A stretch of 64,000 nucleotides of DNA from CAVXEH01 sp963805645 (GTDB lineage Bacteria; Chloroflexota; Limnocylindria; QHBO01). The position numbers and the translations under genes are program-made. Position 1 is the first letter of the stretch; every line of letters starts with the position of its first letter. Under the pieces are notes generated by a model. It ran no database searches and was not told the DNA's origin. It saw only the letters and a program-made list of their open reading frames with translations. The stretch covers positions 1-64,000 of the forward strand of contig CAWDVA010000008.1 in the NCBI GenBank assembly GCA_963805645.1, read 5' to 3'. Below, in pieces: positions 1 through 7,420 of this stretch.

Positions 1-76
1 ACCAAATGACCTAAACGTCCCATTCTCACGCTCACGCCAGCGGCGCTTCCGCGTCGCTTCGTACGTTTGTGCGAAT

Positions 77-300
77 TCAATGGTCGACGCTGACTACGTC
101 GCCAAATCTGGCGACACCCGCTATGCGATCGACCAACGCAGCCAACCCTGCCTGCATGTCGAACTCCGCGTTGCTGATCCTTCTTAGACCGTCCAGGCCA
201 TCTGTACCGATGGGCATCTCGCGACGAGCAGATGGCTGGATTCGGTTCCGACTTGGATGCGACGCTCGACGTCCTCCTGACCGGCATCTCCAGATAGGCG
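77..300 (-). pseudogene. Possible unrecognised coding remnant
   Basis: The first 326 bases hold no intact gene. On the minus strand a 46-codon frame (ATG at 217, stop at 77-79) reads like normal protein (MPIGTDGLDGLRRIS...). A second minus frame just upstream (about 307 down to a stop at 184-186) also has protein-like composition and would join it by a frameshift near base 215. This could be the tail of a decayed gene, in keeping with the debris that follows. I do not recognise a family, and chance is a serious alternative. Confidence 0.2.
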
Positions 301-326
301 GAGACCGAGTGGCAGCGTCCAGCGGA

Positions 327-906
327 ATGAGCGAGTCTGATCACTTCCACGCTGAGGTGGTTATCAGAGGGGCAAGCCCTCTCGCCCCGACCAGTACCAA
401 ATCTTTGCGCTTCCCCCTCGAGGTCGTGGAGGACAAGGTCGGCACGGGCTCGGTCGACTTCTGGGGCATCTCCTTCTCGCCGTCCTCCACCGAGCAGGGA
501 CCGATGGAGGAGGCCGAGCTCGAGCGCGGCATCACCATTCTGCAGGCCTGCTGGGCGTTCTTCGACGCCGTGGCGGCGCGGGTCTCGCCGGAGATGCGCA
601 AGGGGCCCTGGGGGGGGAGGTCGCGACCGCGACCGCATCATCCGCCACACGATCCGCGTCGAGAGCGAGGACTTCGCGAAACAGGTCGGGCTGCGGATCC
701 CGGAGGAGGCGGCGCTGACGCCGGAGGGGCTGCGCGAGCATCGCGCGAACTACCTCGCGGCGATGCGCGCATACAACGCGGGCGAGACCGAGCGGCCCAT
801 GCGGTCGTGGACGCTGCCGTTCCTCATCCGCCACTCCGCCTACCACACCCTCGACCACGCGTGGGAGATGGAGGATAAGGACTTGACCAGCGAGCGCGAC
901 GCCTGA
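327..906 (+). pseudogene. DinB-like protein, broken by a frameshift at a G run
   Basis: Starting at the ATG at 327, the first about 95 codons read a normal protein ending in RKGPWGG. The sequence then continues in the +1 frame (GRDRDRIIRHTIRVESEDF..., RHSAYHTLDHAWEME) to a TGA at 904-906. The join falls in a run of about eight G at 610-617. Restoring the frame gives about 190 residues with a His-rich C-terminal motif (HSAYHTLDHAWE) like that of DinB/YfiT-type four-helix metal-binding proteins. The biochemical role is unknown. A homopolymer slip, either a true mutation or a sequencing or assembly error, is the simplest explanation. The whole coding stretch is otherwise uninterrupted. Confidence 0.6.
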
Positions 907-930
907 CCGTCGTGCGCAGTCGCTCGTTCG

Positions 931-1091
931 CTAGTCGTCCCTTTGGCCCATGCCCTCGGGCCCTGGCAGCCGCGGCCGGAGGATCCACACCAGCTGCGCC
1001 GTCGTCGTCGCCCCGACGTCGACCGCGCGTTCGCCAGGTGGTGCTTCACGGTGGAGTGCGACAGGCCAAGGGACGCCGGACCCAACAACTA
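931..1091 (-). pseudogene. LuxR-type helix-turn-helix C-terminal remnant
   Basis: Minus-strand reading gives LGLSHSTVKHHLANARS, the recognition-helix region of a LuxR/NarL HTH. After a frameshift near base 1020 it continues as VGATTTAQLVWILRPRLP and ends at a TAG at 931-933. This matches the order of a normal LuxR C-terminus (helix 3, then the 'VGATTTAQLV' helix 4). There is no room for the receiver or N-terminal half, because an intact gene begins at 1117 on the other strand and a stop lies at about 1092. I therefore read it as a truncated and frameshifted gene fragment. Confidence 0.45.
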
Positions 1092-1116
1092 GACCCCTTC
1101 TCTGTTCCTGCCTACC

Positions 1117-1791
1117 ATGGGTTCCATGAGCGAGAAGCGAACGACTGCGAAGGCATTCCACGACGCCGGCGGGGTCGAGGACTGGCGGGTCCTGTTCTCT
1201 GGCGCCCACGCCTACTTCCGCGTCGGATCGTTCGCGGAGGCAGCACGGTTCGTGGCCGCGATCGCCGACGTGGCGGAGGAGGTGGGCCACTTTCCCGACG
1301 TGGACGTGCGACCCGAGGGCGTCACCGTCCGGACTGCCTCCGGGGAGTACGGGGCTCTGAGCCATCGCGATGTCGAGCTGGCACGGCAGGTCTCGGCAGC
1401 AGCTCGAACGTTGGGGCTCGAGCCGGAGCCCTCCCAGGTCCAGGTCGTGGGCATTGCGGTGGCACAGGATGCAGGCAGCGACGTCGGTCCGTTCTGGGCC
1501 GCAGCCCTCGGGTACAGGATCCTTGGACCGAAGGAAGACGTCGTTGATCGGCACCGCCGGAATCCGCACGTGTCGTTCCAGGGCCTCCGCCCGCCAAAGC
1601 CGGGGCGGGGCCGGACCCACATCGACGTCAGCGTGCCCGCCGACCAGGCCGAAGCACGGGTCGCGGCAGCGCTCGAAGCCGGCGGACGCCTCGCGGACGG
1701 GACGCATGCGCCCCACTGGTGGACGCTGGCGTCGCCCGAGAACCATGGTGTTGACATCGCGGCTTGGCCGGACTTCGAGGACCAAGAGTAG
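1117..1791 (+). CDS. Pterin-carbinolamine-dehydratase-like / VOC fusion protein
   Basis: The protein has 224 residues in two parts. Residues about 10-105 resemble 4a-hydroxytetrahydrobiopterin dehydratase (SFAEAARFVAAIADVAEEVGHFPDVDV). Residues about 108-220 form a glyoxalase/VOC-like fold ending WWTLASPENHGVDIAAW. In active dehydratases the motif is His-His-Pro-Asp and a third His follows. Here it reads HFPD and the later His is not evident, so dehydratase activity is doubtful. This PCD-VOC pairing occurs in bacterial proteins annotated only as VOC family. ATG 1126 is an alternative start. The gene stands alone, flanked by gene remnants. Substrate unknown. Confidence 0.75.
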   Translation: MGSMSEKRTTAKAFHDAGGVEDWRVLFSGAHAYFRVGSFAEAARFVAAIADVAEEVGHFPDVDVRPEGVTVRTASGEYGALSHRDVELARQVSAAARTLGLEPEPSQVQVVGIAVAQDAGSDVGPFWAAALGYRILGPKEDVVDRHRRNPHVSFQGLRPPKPGRGRTHIDVSVPADQAEARVAAALEAGGRLADGTHAPHWWTLASPENHGVDIAAWPDFEDQE

Positions 1792-1910
1792 GAGGGCACT
1801 AGCTGACGTCCTGGTGCAGCGACGTCGGATGAAGACTGTGCCCTATGAGGCTTCGGACACGTTGCCAGTCGGAGATACCACGCGAGCGCCTCAGGTGGTC
1901 GCTGGACAAC

Positions 1911-2108
1911 ATGAGCTACGTCATGGACCCCAGGGTCGATGCCTATCTCGACGCGCTGCCGGCCTGGCAACAGGAGATCTGCCAGCGAGTGCGGGACCTC
2001 GTCCACGAGGCCGATCGGGGCGTCGTCGAGACGATCAAGCGCACCGTGCAGCCCTACTTCGTCCTGGGGCGTGCTCCGCCTTCAACCCCTTGCTCTATCC
2101 GGCACTGA
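1911..2108 (+). pseudogene. Truncated DUF1801 (YdhG-like) gene
   Basis: From the ATG at 1911 the reading frame gives the N-terminal half of a DUF1801 protein (MSYVMDPRVDAYLDALPAWQ, then VVETIKRTVQPYFVL). The usual continuation after the Phe-Val-Leu segment (a Gly-Asn-Val-rich strand and the C-terminal half) is missing: the frame runs into unrelated sequence and stops at 2106-2108. About 65 residues remain of an expected 110-120. The breakpoint near 2065 lies about 25 bases upstream of the promoter of the toxin-antitoxin pair, which suggests that insertion of that pair or a deletion cut the gene. Confidence 0.55.
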
Positions 2109-2118
2109 CCATTAAAAT
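2090..2118 (+). promoter_or_regulatory. Promoter of the toxin-antitoxin operon
   Basis: TTGCTC (2090-2095) and TAAAAT (2113-2118) are separated by exactly 17 bases, a good fit to a housekeeping sigma promoter. Only six bases separate the -10 box from the antitoxin ATG at 2125, so the transcript should be leaderless. No ribosome binding site is visible. Confidence 0.5.
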
Positions 2119-2124
2119 GACCTC

Positions 2125-2352
2125 ATGACCAGAAAGATGACCGCTACCGAGGCCAAGGCCAAGATCCTGTCCCTCCTCGACGACGTGGCGGCCGGCCAGG
2201 AGGTGGAGATCACAAAGCATGGTCGGACCGTGGCGCGACTTGTGCCGGCTGCCGGTCCGCACGCGCTGAAGGGAAGCCTCGTCGGGGTCGCCATGACGGC
2301 GGGGCGGGATGAGGACCTCTTCACGACGGGAGCGAGCTGGGAGCTGACATGA
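2125..2352 (+). CDS. Phd/YefM-family antitoxin
   Basis: The 75-residue protein opens with the Phd/YefM fold signature (TATEAKAKILSLLDDVAAGQEVEITKHGRTVARLVP), the DNA-binding dimer that binds the operator and represses its own operon. The short C-terminal tail (residues about 50-75) would wrap and inhibit the toxin. It overlaps the toxin gene by four bases (ATGA), the usual arrangement for co-translation. Family assignment is secure. Actual toxin neutralisation is inferred from family and neighbourhood. Confidence 0.88.
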   Translation: MTRKMTATEAKAKILSLLDDVAAGQEVEITKHGRTVARLVPAAGPHALKGSLVGVAMTAGRDEDLFTTGASWELT

Positions 2353-2741
2353 GCACCGTGGTCCTCGACAGCCATGTGGTTCACTGGTGGTCAGCCGAAC
2401 CCGATCGCATCAGCGCTGCCGCCGGCAGGGCCATCGGTGACGCGGACGAGCTCGCGGTTGCCGATATCTCGTGGTTCGAGCTCGCCTGGCTGGCTCATCA
2501 CGAGCGGATCGTGGTGACGATCCCGATTGCGTCCTGGCTCCTGCAGCTGGCGACTCAGGTCCGGACGATTCCGGTGACGCCAGCGATCGCCAGTGCGGCG
2601 GTGAGCCTGCCCTCATCGTTCCCCGGGGATCCGGCCGATCGATTGATCTACGCAACGGCGATCGAAAACGGCTGGCAGTTGGTGACCAAGGACCAGAGGC
2701 TGCGAGAGCACCGCCACCCCCATCGGGTGACCGTCTGGTAA
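2349..2741 (+). CDS. VapC-type PIN-domain toxin
   Basis: This 130-residue PIN-domain protein is probably an RNase toxin. The acidic metal site is visible: the first Asp in VVLDSHVVHWW, the Glu in DISWFELAWL, and the downstream Asp residues in PGDPADRLIYATAIE, followed by LVTKDQRL. The length is normal for VapC, and no catalytic acid is missing. It follows the antitoxin with a 4-base overlap. RNA target unknown. The intact pair sits among decayed genes, as expected of a mobile addiction module that outlasted its surroundings. Bases 2742-2975 downstream hold no gene I can support. Confidence 0.88.
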   Translation: MSTVVLDSHVVHWWSAEPDRISAAAGRAIGDADELAVADISWFELAWLAHHERIVVTIPIASWLLQLATQVRTIPVTPAIASAAVSLPSSFPGDPADRLIYATAIENGWQLVTKDQRLREHRHPHRVTVW

Positions 2742-2975
2742 GGACGCTTCAACCCACCCGTATCAGCGACCGATCTGCGCCGATGACGGCGCAACGGAGC
2801 CTTCTTGAACGGACGCTGGCGTCGGGGATCGTGATCGGGAGGCCTCGAGCGCCGGGCGCGCTGACTGAGGCATGGTTCCCGAATTGCGACCCGGAGCCGC
2901 GCACGGCGGCGCATCGGGGGGCCGGGCAAGGTGGGATCCTCTTCACGTGGGCGTCAAGCGGGTGAGGAGGCATGC

Positions 2976-3512
2976 ATGGGCGACTGGATCGACGGTCTCG
3001 CGGGCATCATCTTCGACAGCAGCTTCATGACCCTCGCCACGGCAGACAGCGTTGGCGTGCCGTGGGTGTCTCCGGTGGAGTTTGCCTGTGACGAGGCGCT
3101 GCGGTTCTACTGGACGTCAGTTACTGATGCTCGCCATTCGCAGAACATCCGCGCCAATCCCCGCGCCGCGCTGTCGATCTACGACTCCACCCAGACGCCG
3201 GGCATCCTGGGCGCCGTGCAGGGCCTCTACGCAGAGGGGCCGGTCGAGGAACTGACCCCGTCTGACTTGGAGGCTGTGCGGTCGAGCCTCGGCAGGTGGA
3301 TCTCCTGGCGCGACGCCGGGCGCGTGACGCCGCGGACCCAATGGCCAGATCGGGATGCTTCCGAGTCGCCCTGGCGGTTCTACCGCCTGGATCCGACGCA
3401 GATGTACGCCCTGGACCCTGTGCAGAGCACGGAGCGCTGGGTCGACTGGAGGGCTCCGGTCGACTTGCAGGACAGCTTCTCGCGGGCCTATCGGTCCAGG
3501 CTTGAGCGCTAG
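2976..3512 (+). CDS. Pyridoxamine 5'-phosphate oxidase-family flavoprotein
   Basis: The 178-residue protein has the split-barrel FMN/F420-binding fold (FMTLATADSVGVPWVSPVEF, then FYWTSVTDARHSQNIRANPRAALSIYD). Such small proteins reduce or bind varied substrates with FMN or F420, and the true PdxH catalytic C-terminus is not evident, so the substrate is unknown. I chose the ATG at 2976 because GAGGAGG lies six bases upstream. The frame is open back to 2931 but without homologous character. It stands alone on the plus strand. Confidence 0.75.
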   Translation: MGDWIDGLAGIIFDSSFMTLATADSVGVPWVSPVEFACDEALRFYWTSVTDARHSQNIRANPRAALSIYDSTQTPGILGAVQGLYAEGPVEELTPSDLEAVRSSLGRWISWRDAGRVTPRTQWPDRDASESPWRFYRLDPTQMYALDPVQSTERWVDWRAPVDLQDSFSRAYRSRLER

Positions 3513-3570
3513 GCGACGAGCTCTGGCAGGACCGGCTCCGGTACCACGATCGGGCACTTCCGTGACTGCC

Positions 3571-3894
3571 TTACTGGCGCGAGGTCCGGATCGTCGGTGC
3601 ATTACGATCCGCGATCGCTGCTGTCCCGAACCGCCCGCGGTCTAGGACCAGGGCCAACACGCTGACCACCCCGATGATCGAGCCCGAGATGAGCGGCGGC
3701 GGCGGTGGCGTGCCGGGCGCAAGGCCGAAGACGAGGTACATGGCCGGCACGCTCAGTGACCAAACCGGCAGCAGCCACATCTCCATCCACGCCCAGCGCT
3801 GGCCGTTCCGGTAGGCGCCGTGAGGCTGTACCAGCCGGTCGTGGGTCGACGGCGAGATCCGCGACCTGTAGCGCCGGGATGCCTGCGACGGCAC
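3571..3894 (-). pseudogene. Truncated small membrane protein
   Basis: The frame has 107 codons. Residues about 25-92 look genuine: a Trp-rich segment (GQRWAWMEMWLLPVW), a membrane helix, a loop with a run of five prolines, then a second helix (SGSIIGVVSVLALVLD). Proteins of this kind normally carry further helices before the Trp-rich segment. Here the first about 25 residues are Arg/Ser-rich and not membrane-like, so the 5' part seems lost. Function unknown. It lies between an oxidoreductase-like gene and an ABC exporter operon and extends the debris zone of the first 4 kb. Confidence 0.4.
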
Positions 3895-3947
3895 CGCCGG
3901 CGCGATGGGCGATCCGCCGGCGGTGGGGCTCCCGGCGCCGGCGGCTG

Positions 3948-4694
3948 CTACGCGGGGGCCAGAACCGGCTCGGTCCTCATGGCCGGCTCTGCGGGGATCA
4001 TGATCGGCTCGCGGACCTTCCCGTCTCGGACCATGACGATGCGATCGCAGGCATCGCCGACCTCGCTGTCGTGCGTCACCAGCACGATGGTCTGCCCGTG
4101 GGCCCGGTTGAACTCGCGGAGCATGCGGAGCACCTCCGTGGACCGCTCCGAGTCCAGGTTGCCGGTGGGCTCGTCGGCGAGGATCAGCGACGGCTGGTTG
4201 ACGAGCGCTCGCGCCAGGGCAACCCGCTGCTGCTCTCCGCCGGAGAGCTCCGCCGGCCGATGCCCGCCTCGTTCGGCCAGCCCCACGAGATCCAGGGCCG
4301 CGAGGCCGGCGCTCCTTGCCTTCGTGCCGCGGACACCGGCGTAGTCGGCGGCAAGGAGCACGTTCTCCAGCGCCGTGAGCGTGGGTACCAGGTTGAAGTC
4401 CTGGAAGACGAACCCCATCTCGCTGGCGCGAAGGCGGGTCCGCTCGCTGTCGCGCAGGCCCACCATGTCGCGGCCGTCGAACCGCAGCTCTGGTGGCGCG
4501 CCCCCGTCCATGTCCGGCGCATGGAGCAGTCCCAGGATGTGCATCAGGGTGCTCTTGCCCGATCCGGACGGCCCCATGATCGCGATCATCTCGCCGCGCT
4601 CGATGGTGACGTCCACGCCGCGCAGGGCCTCGACGCTGTTGTGCCGGCTGAGCCGGTAGGTCTTCCGCAGGTTGCGGCCTTCGAGTAGTGCCAT
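3948..4694 (-). CDS. MacB/LolD-type ABC transporter ATP-binding protein
   Basis: This is the ATPase of an FtsX-type exporter. It has Walker A (GPSGSGKST), the Q-loop (FVFQDFNLVPTLTALENV), signature LSGGEQQRVALARAL, Walker B with catalytic Glu (LILADEPTGNLDS) and the H-loop His (LVTHD). At 248 residues it is normal for the MacB/LolD clade. I placed the start at 4694 (MALLEGRN), which has GGAGA about eight bases upstream. An ATG at 4727 overlapping the permease stop by four bases is the alternative and adds 11 residues. With the upstream permease it forms a mechanotransmission-type exporter; cargo unknown. Confidence 0.92.
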   Translation of the reverse strand: MALLEGRNLRKTYRLSRHNSVEALRGVDVTIERGEMIAIMGPSGSGKSTLMHILGLLHAPDMDGGAPPELRFDGRDMVGLRDSERTRLRASEMGFVFQDFNLVPTLTALENVLLAADYAGVRGTKARSAGLAALDLVGLAERGGHRPAELSGGEQQRVALARALVNQPSLILADEPTGNLDSERSTEVLRMLREFNRAHGQTIVLVTHDSEVGDACDRIVMVRDGKVREPIMIPAEPAMRTEPVLAPA

Positions 4695-4723
4695 CGTTCG
4701 GTCTCCGAATCGCTGCACGGCGG

Positions 4724-5899
4724 TCATTCGTAGCGCAGCGCGGTGATCGGATCGAGCCGCGCGGCGTTGAGGGCCGGAACGAAGCCGGCGATCGCCCCCA
4801 GGATGGTGGCGTACAGAATGGCCGTCACGCCCGTCCCGAGGGTCAGCTGGAAGAGCACGGTGCCCGACGAACGTCCGAGCTCGTTGCCGATCATGACCAC
4901 GATGGCCCCGAGCCCGAGCCCGAGCGCGCCGCCGATGAGGCCGATGAGGGCCGACTCGGCGACCAGCTCGCGGACGATGCGCGACCGGCTGCCACCGATG
5001 GCGCGCTTGATCCCGATCTCTCGCGTCCGCTCCGCGACCGACATGGCCATGGTGTTGATGACCGACAGGCCGCCGACCACCAGGCTGATGAGGGCGATCC
5101 CGACCAGGATGGCGTTGAGCATCCCGGTGGCCGAGCCGATCTGGGCGTCGAAGTCCTTGCCGGTCATGGTCGCGACCTCGGGCAGGGTGCGCTTGACCTG
5201 CGCTGCGACCGCTTCGGGGTCATAGCCGTCCTTGAGGTACACGACCATCGAGGTGGCCACCTGGTTGGCGGTCACGCCCTGCTGGACGATGGGCGGCAAC
5301 GACTTCACCAGCAGCTGCTGGGCGGCCTTCATCGGCACCAGCGCCTCCTGGTCCGGAGCCGTGAGGGTCGGCTCCAGGATCCCGATCACGGAGAAGGTGA
5401 CGCCGCGCAGGTCGATCGTGTCGCCGACCTGCTTGTCGTACTTCTGGGCAATGTCGGAGCCGAGGACCGTGACGCTCTGCCCCTCGTCCGAGGTGGCGAG
5501 CGCCCGCCCGCTGGCGAGCGTGGTCACGAAGCTCTCCCGGCCCAGGTCCGCGCCGGCGGGCTGTCCGCCGATCATGGGCGGGACGCCCATGGAGACGCCC
5601 GACGGCTGCTCGTCCATGAGCATCATCACGCTCGGAACGACGAGGTCGATGCCCGGCACGGCCCTGAGCTGGTCCGCCACCGCCATGGACATCGGCACCG
5701 CGCTGAAGCCGCCCGTGCCGCCCGAGCTGTCGGTCACGATGACCTTGTCGGCGTAGTAGGTGCTGCCGCCATGGACCAGGGCGGTGATCTTGTTTGCCAT
5801 GGATCCGAAGACCACCAGGGCCCAGATCCCGATCGTGATTCCCAGGACGGTCAGCGTGGTCCGCAGCTTCCGCCGCCCCAGGTTGCGCAGGTAGTGCAC
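4724..5899 (-). CDS. MacB-like ABC transporter permease (FtsX family)
   Basis: The 391-residue permease has the MacB layout. An N-terminal helix follows a basic start (RKLRTTLTVLGITIGIWALV). A periplasmic core domain spans residues about 50-260. Three C-terminal helices make up the FtsX domain, including the AERTREIGIKRAIG coupling-helix motif that contacts the ATPase. It lies upstream of the ATPase gene on the same strand with a 4-base overlap, so the two are co-translated. No membrane-fusion (MacA) gene is adjacent, which suits a monoderm exporter of peptides, antibiotics or lipoprotein-like substrates. Specific substrate cannot be read. Confidence 0.9.
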   Translation of the reverse strand: MHYLRNLGRRKLRTTLTVLGITIGIWALVVFGSMANKITALVHGGSTYYADKVIVTDSSGGTGGFSAVPMSMAVADQLRAVPGIDLVVPSVMMLMDEQPSGVSMGVPPMIGGQPAGADLGRESFVTTLASGRALATSDEGQSVTVLGSDIAQKYDKQVGDTIDLRGVTFSVIGILEPTLTAPDQEALVPMKAAQQLLVKSLPPIVQQGVTANQVATSMVVYLKDGYDPEAVAAQVKRTLPEVATMTGKDFDAQIGSATGMLNAILVGIALISLVVGGLSVINTMAMSVAERTREIGIKRAIGGSRSRIVRELVAESALIGLIGGALGLGLGAIVVMIGNELGRSSGTVLFQLTLGTGVTAILYATILGAIAGFVPALNAARLDPITALRYE

Positions 5900-6093
5900 A
5901 GCGTCGCCTCCCTCGATCGCGGAACGCCAGCGTCGGCCAGCGCGATGCTGCGAGAGAGCGGCGAACCGCTACAGGTCCGTTGGTCCCGAATGTGCGGGCC
6001 GCGAAGGCTTGACTCCAGCCCCGAGCAGCCCCCGTCCTGCCGCAATGGCGGCTAGCATTGCGCCCCGGACCGACAGCAGCGGCAGGTGGACGG

Positions 6094-6669
6094 ATGAGCA
6101 GGGGGCGTCTCGAGGCATTCAGCGATGGCGTCATCGCCATCATCATCACGATCATGGTTCTCGAGCTGCGGCCGCCGGATGGGGCGACCTTCGAGGACCT
6201 GGGCCCCCTGTGGCCCACGTTCGCCAGCTACGTGCTCAGCTTCGTGCTGCTGGGAATCTACTGGGCCAACCACCATCACCTGCTGCAGGCGACGAAGACG
6301 GTGAACGGCCCGGCCCTGTGGGCGAACCTGCACCTGCTCTTCTGGCTCTCGCTCTTCCCGTTCGGCACGGCGTGGGTCGGGCATTCGAGCTTCGCGCCCG
6401 TGCCGGTCGCCGCCTACGGGACGGTCCTCCTGCTGGCGGCTCTCGCCTACTACCTGCTCGTCCAGGCGCTCATCCGCGTCCCCGGACAGACGCCCGTGCT
6501 GGCAACGGCCGTGGGGCGCGACTTCAAGGGGACCATCTCTCCCGTCCTGTACCTGGTCGCGGTTCCGGTGGCCCTGGTCGCGCCGGTCCTGGCAATCGCG
6601 ATCTACATCTTCGTCGCCGTGATCTGGATCGTGCCGGACCGGCGCATGGAGCGGGCGCTGCGAGATTAG
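6094..6669 (+). CDS. TMEM175-like potassium channel (DUF1211)
   Basis: This 191-residue membrane protein begins MSRGRLEAFSDGVIAIIITI, the R-x3-FSD motif that marks the pore-lining first helix of bacterial TMEM175 channels. About six helices follow, with the conserved Trp/Asn-rich segment YWANHHHLL. Bacterial members form homotetramers that conduct K+. I chose the ATG at 6094, with GGTGGA a few bases upstream. A TAGCAT box at 6053-6058 could be the -10. The end overlaps the stop of the convergent DinB gene by four bases. Confidence 0.88.
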   Translation: MSRGRLEAFSDGVIAIIITIMVLELRPPDGATFEDLGPLWPTFASYVLSFVLLGIYWANHHHLLQATKTVNGPALWANLHLLFWLSLFPFGTAWVGHSSFAPVPVAAYGTVLLLAALAYYLLVQALIRVPGQTPVLATAVGRDFKGTISPVLYLVAVPVALVAPVLAIAIYIFVAVIWIVPDRRMERALRD

Positions 6670-7214
6670 CCGGGAACGGCGGACGGGTCCTCGCGACGCA
6701 GCAGGATGCCGAGGTAGCCCTTCCAGGGCCCCACATCGGCGTCGTGCGAGCCGGCGAGGCCGGCGTAGACCTGGGCCACGTGATCGAGATCGTGGACCGC
6801 CCACGTGGAGAGCAGCTGTCGCAGGGTGACCTCGCCGAGGGAGGGGTGCAGCCCGCGCCGATCCAGGTCGGCATCGGCTACCAGGCCGCGCAGCGCGGCA
6901 AGGTTCTGCGCGCGAAGGGTGGAGAACTGCTCGAGGAGGCCGTCCAGTGGCACGTCCCGGTCGCGGTCCAGCATCGCGAACCGCTCGAACCGATCGAAGG
7001 GCCGTGCGGTTCCCTCTTCCATGATGCGGCGGGTCCGCGCCACCCATTCGGTCTGTTCGCCGGTGATGAGATGCCCCACCACGTCGCGTGGCCGCCAGCC
7101 ATCGGGGGTGTCGGGGGTATCGGTCCAGGTCTCCGGCAGGCCGTGCAGCAGCGCCTGCAGCACCTCCGGCGTGCGGGCCAGCAGGTTCGTCGTCTCGGCC
7201 ACGAAGTCCGTCAT
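6666..7214 (-). CDS. DinB-family protein
   Basis: This 182-residue four-helix-bundle protein has the metal-binding His pattern of DinB/YfiT proteins: GWRPRDVVGHLI (first His) and STWAVHDLDHVAQV (last two). In this superfamily the bundle often binds Ni or Zn and may act as a thiol transferase. No partner gene reveals the substrate. It lies alone on the minus strand, its 3' end overlapping that of the TMEM175-like gene. It belongs to a different branch from the frameshifted DinB-like gene at 327-906. Confidence 0.85.
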   Translation of the reverse strand: MTDFVAETTNLLARTPEVLQALLHGLPETWTDTPDTPDGWRPRDVVGHLITGEQTEWVARTRRIMEEGTARPFDRFERFAMLDRDRDVPLDGLLEQFSTLRAQNLAALRGLVADADLDRRGLHPSLGEVTLRQLLSTWAVHDLDHVAQVYAGLAGSHDADVGPWKGYLGILLRREDPSAVPG

Positions 7215-7289
7215 GCTCGTTCTCCTCGCCCATCAGTGCGCTTTCCCCACTGTACCGGACCCGCGCGGTGGCGCCCGATGGCCCGGCGG

Positions 7290-7306
7290 TTGTGCAAAGC
7301 GCACAA
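7290..7306. promoter_or_regulatory. Inverted repeat upstream of the glutamate-synthase-like operon
   Basis: TTGTGC-AAAGC-GCACAA is a perfect 6-5-6 dyad, about 115 bases before the ATG at 7421. A possible -10 (TACGAT) lies at 7351-7356, so the dyad would be centred about 60 bases upstream of the transcription start, a typical activator position. The regulator is unknown. Confidence 0.4.
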
Positions 7307-7420
7307 TCAGGCGTGGGCGGCGGCGCTGCGCCAGCGGCGAGGGCAGCGACTACGATCTGCGCGTTGCGCCGCGGCATGGGTCAGCGGCGATACCCGTCCT
7401 GAGGTGAGCGTGGATCGGCA

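Noticed and set aside
2471..2965. Plus-strand frame overlapping the VapC gene and the following spacer
   Set aside because: Out of frame with VapC, protein composition not natural, no ribosome binding site.
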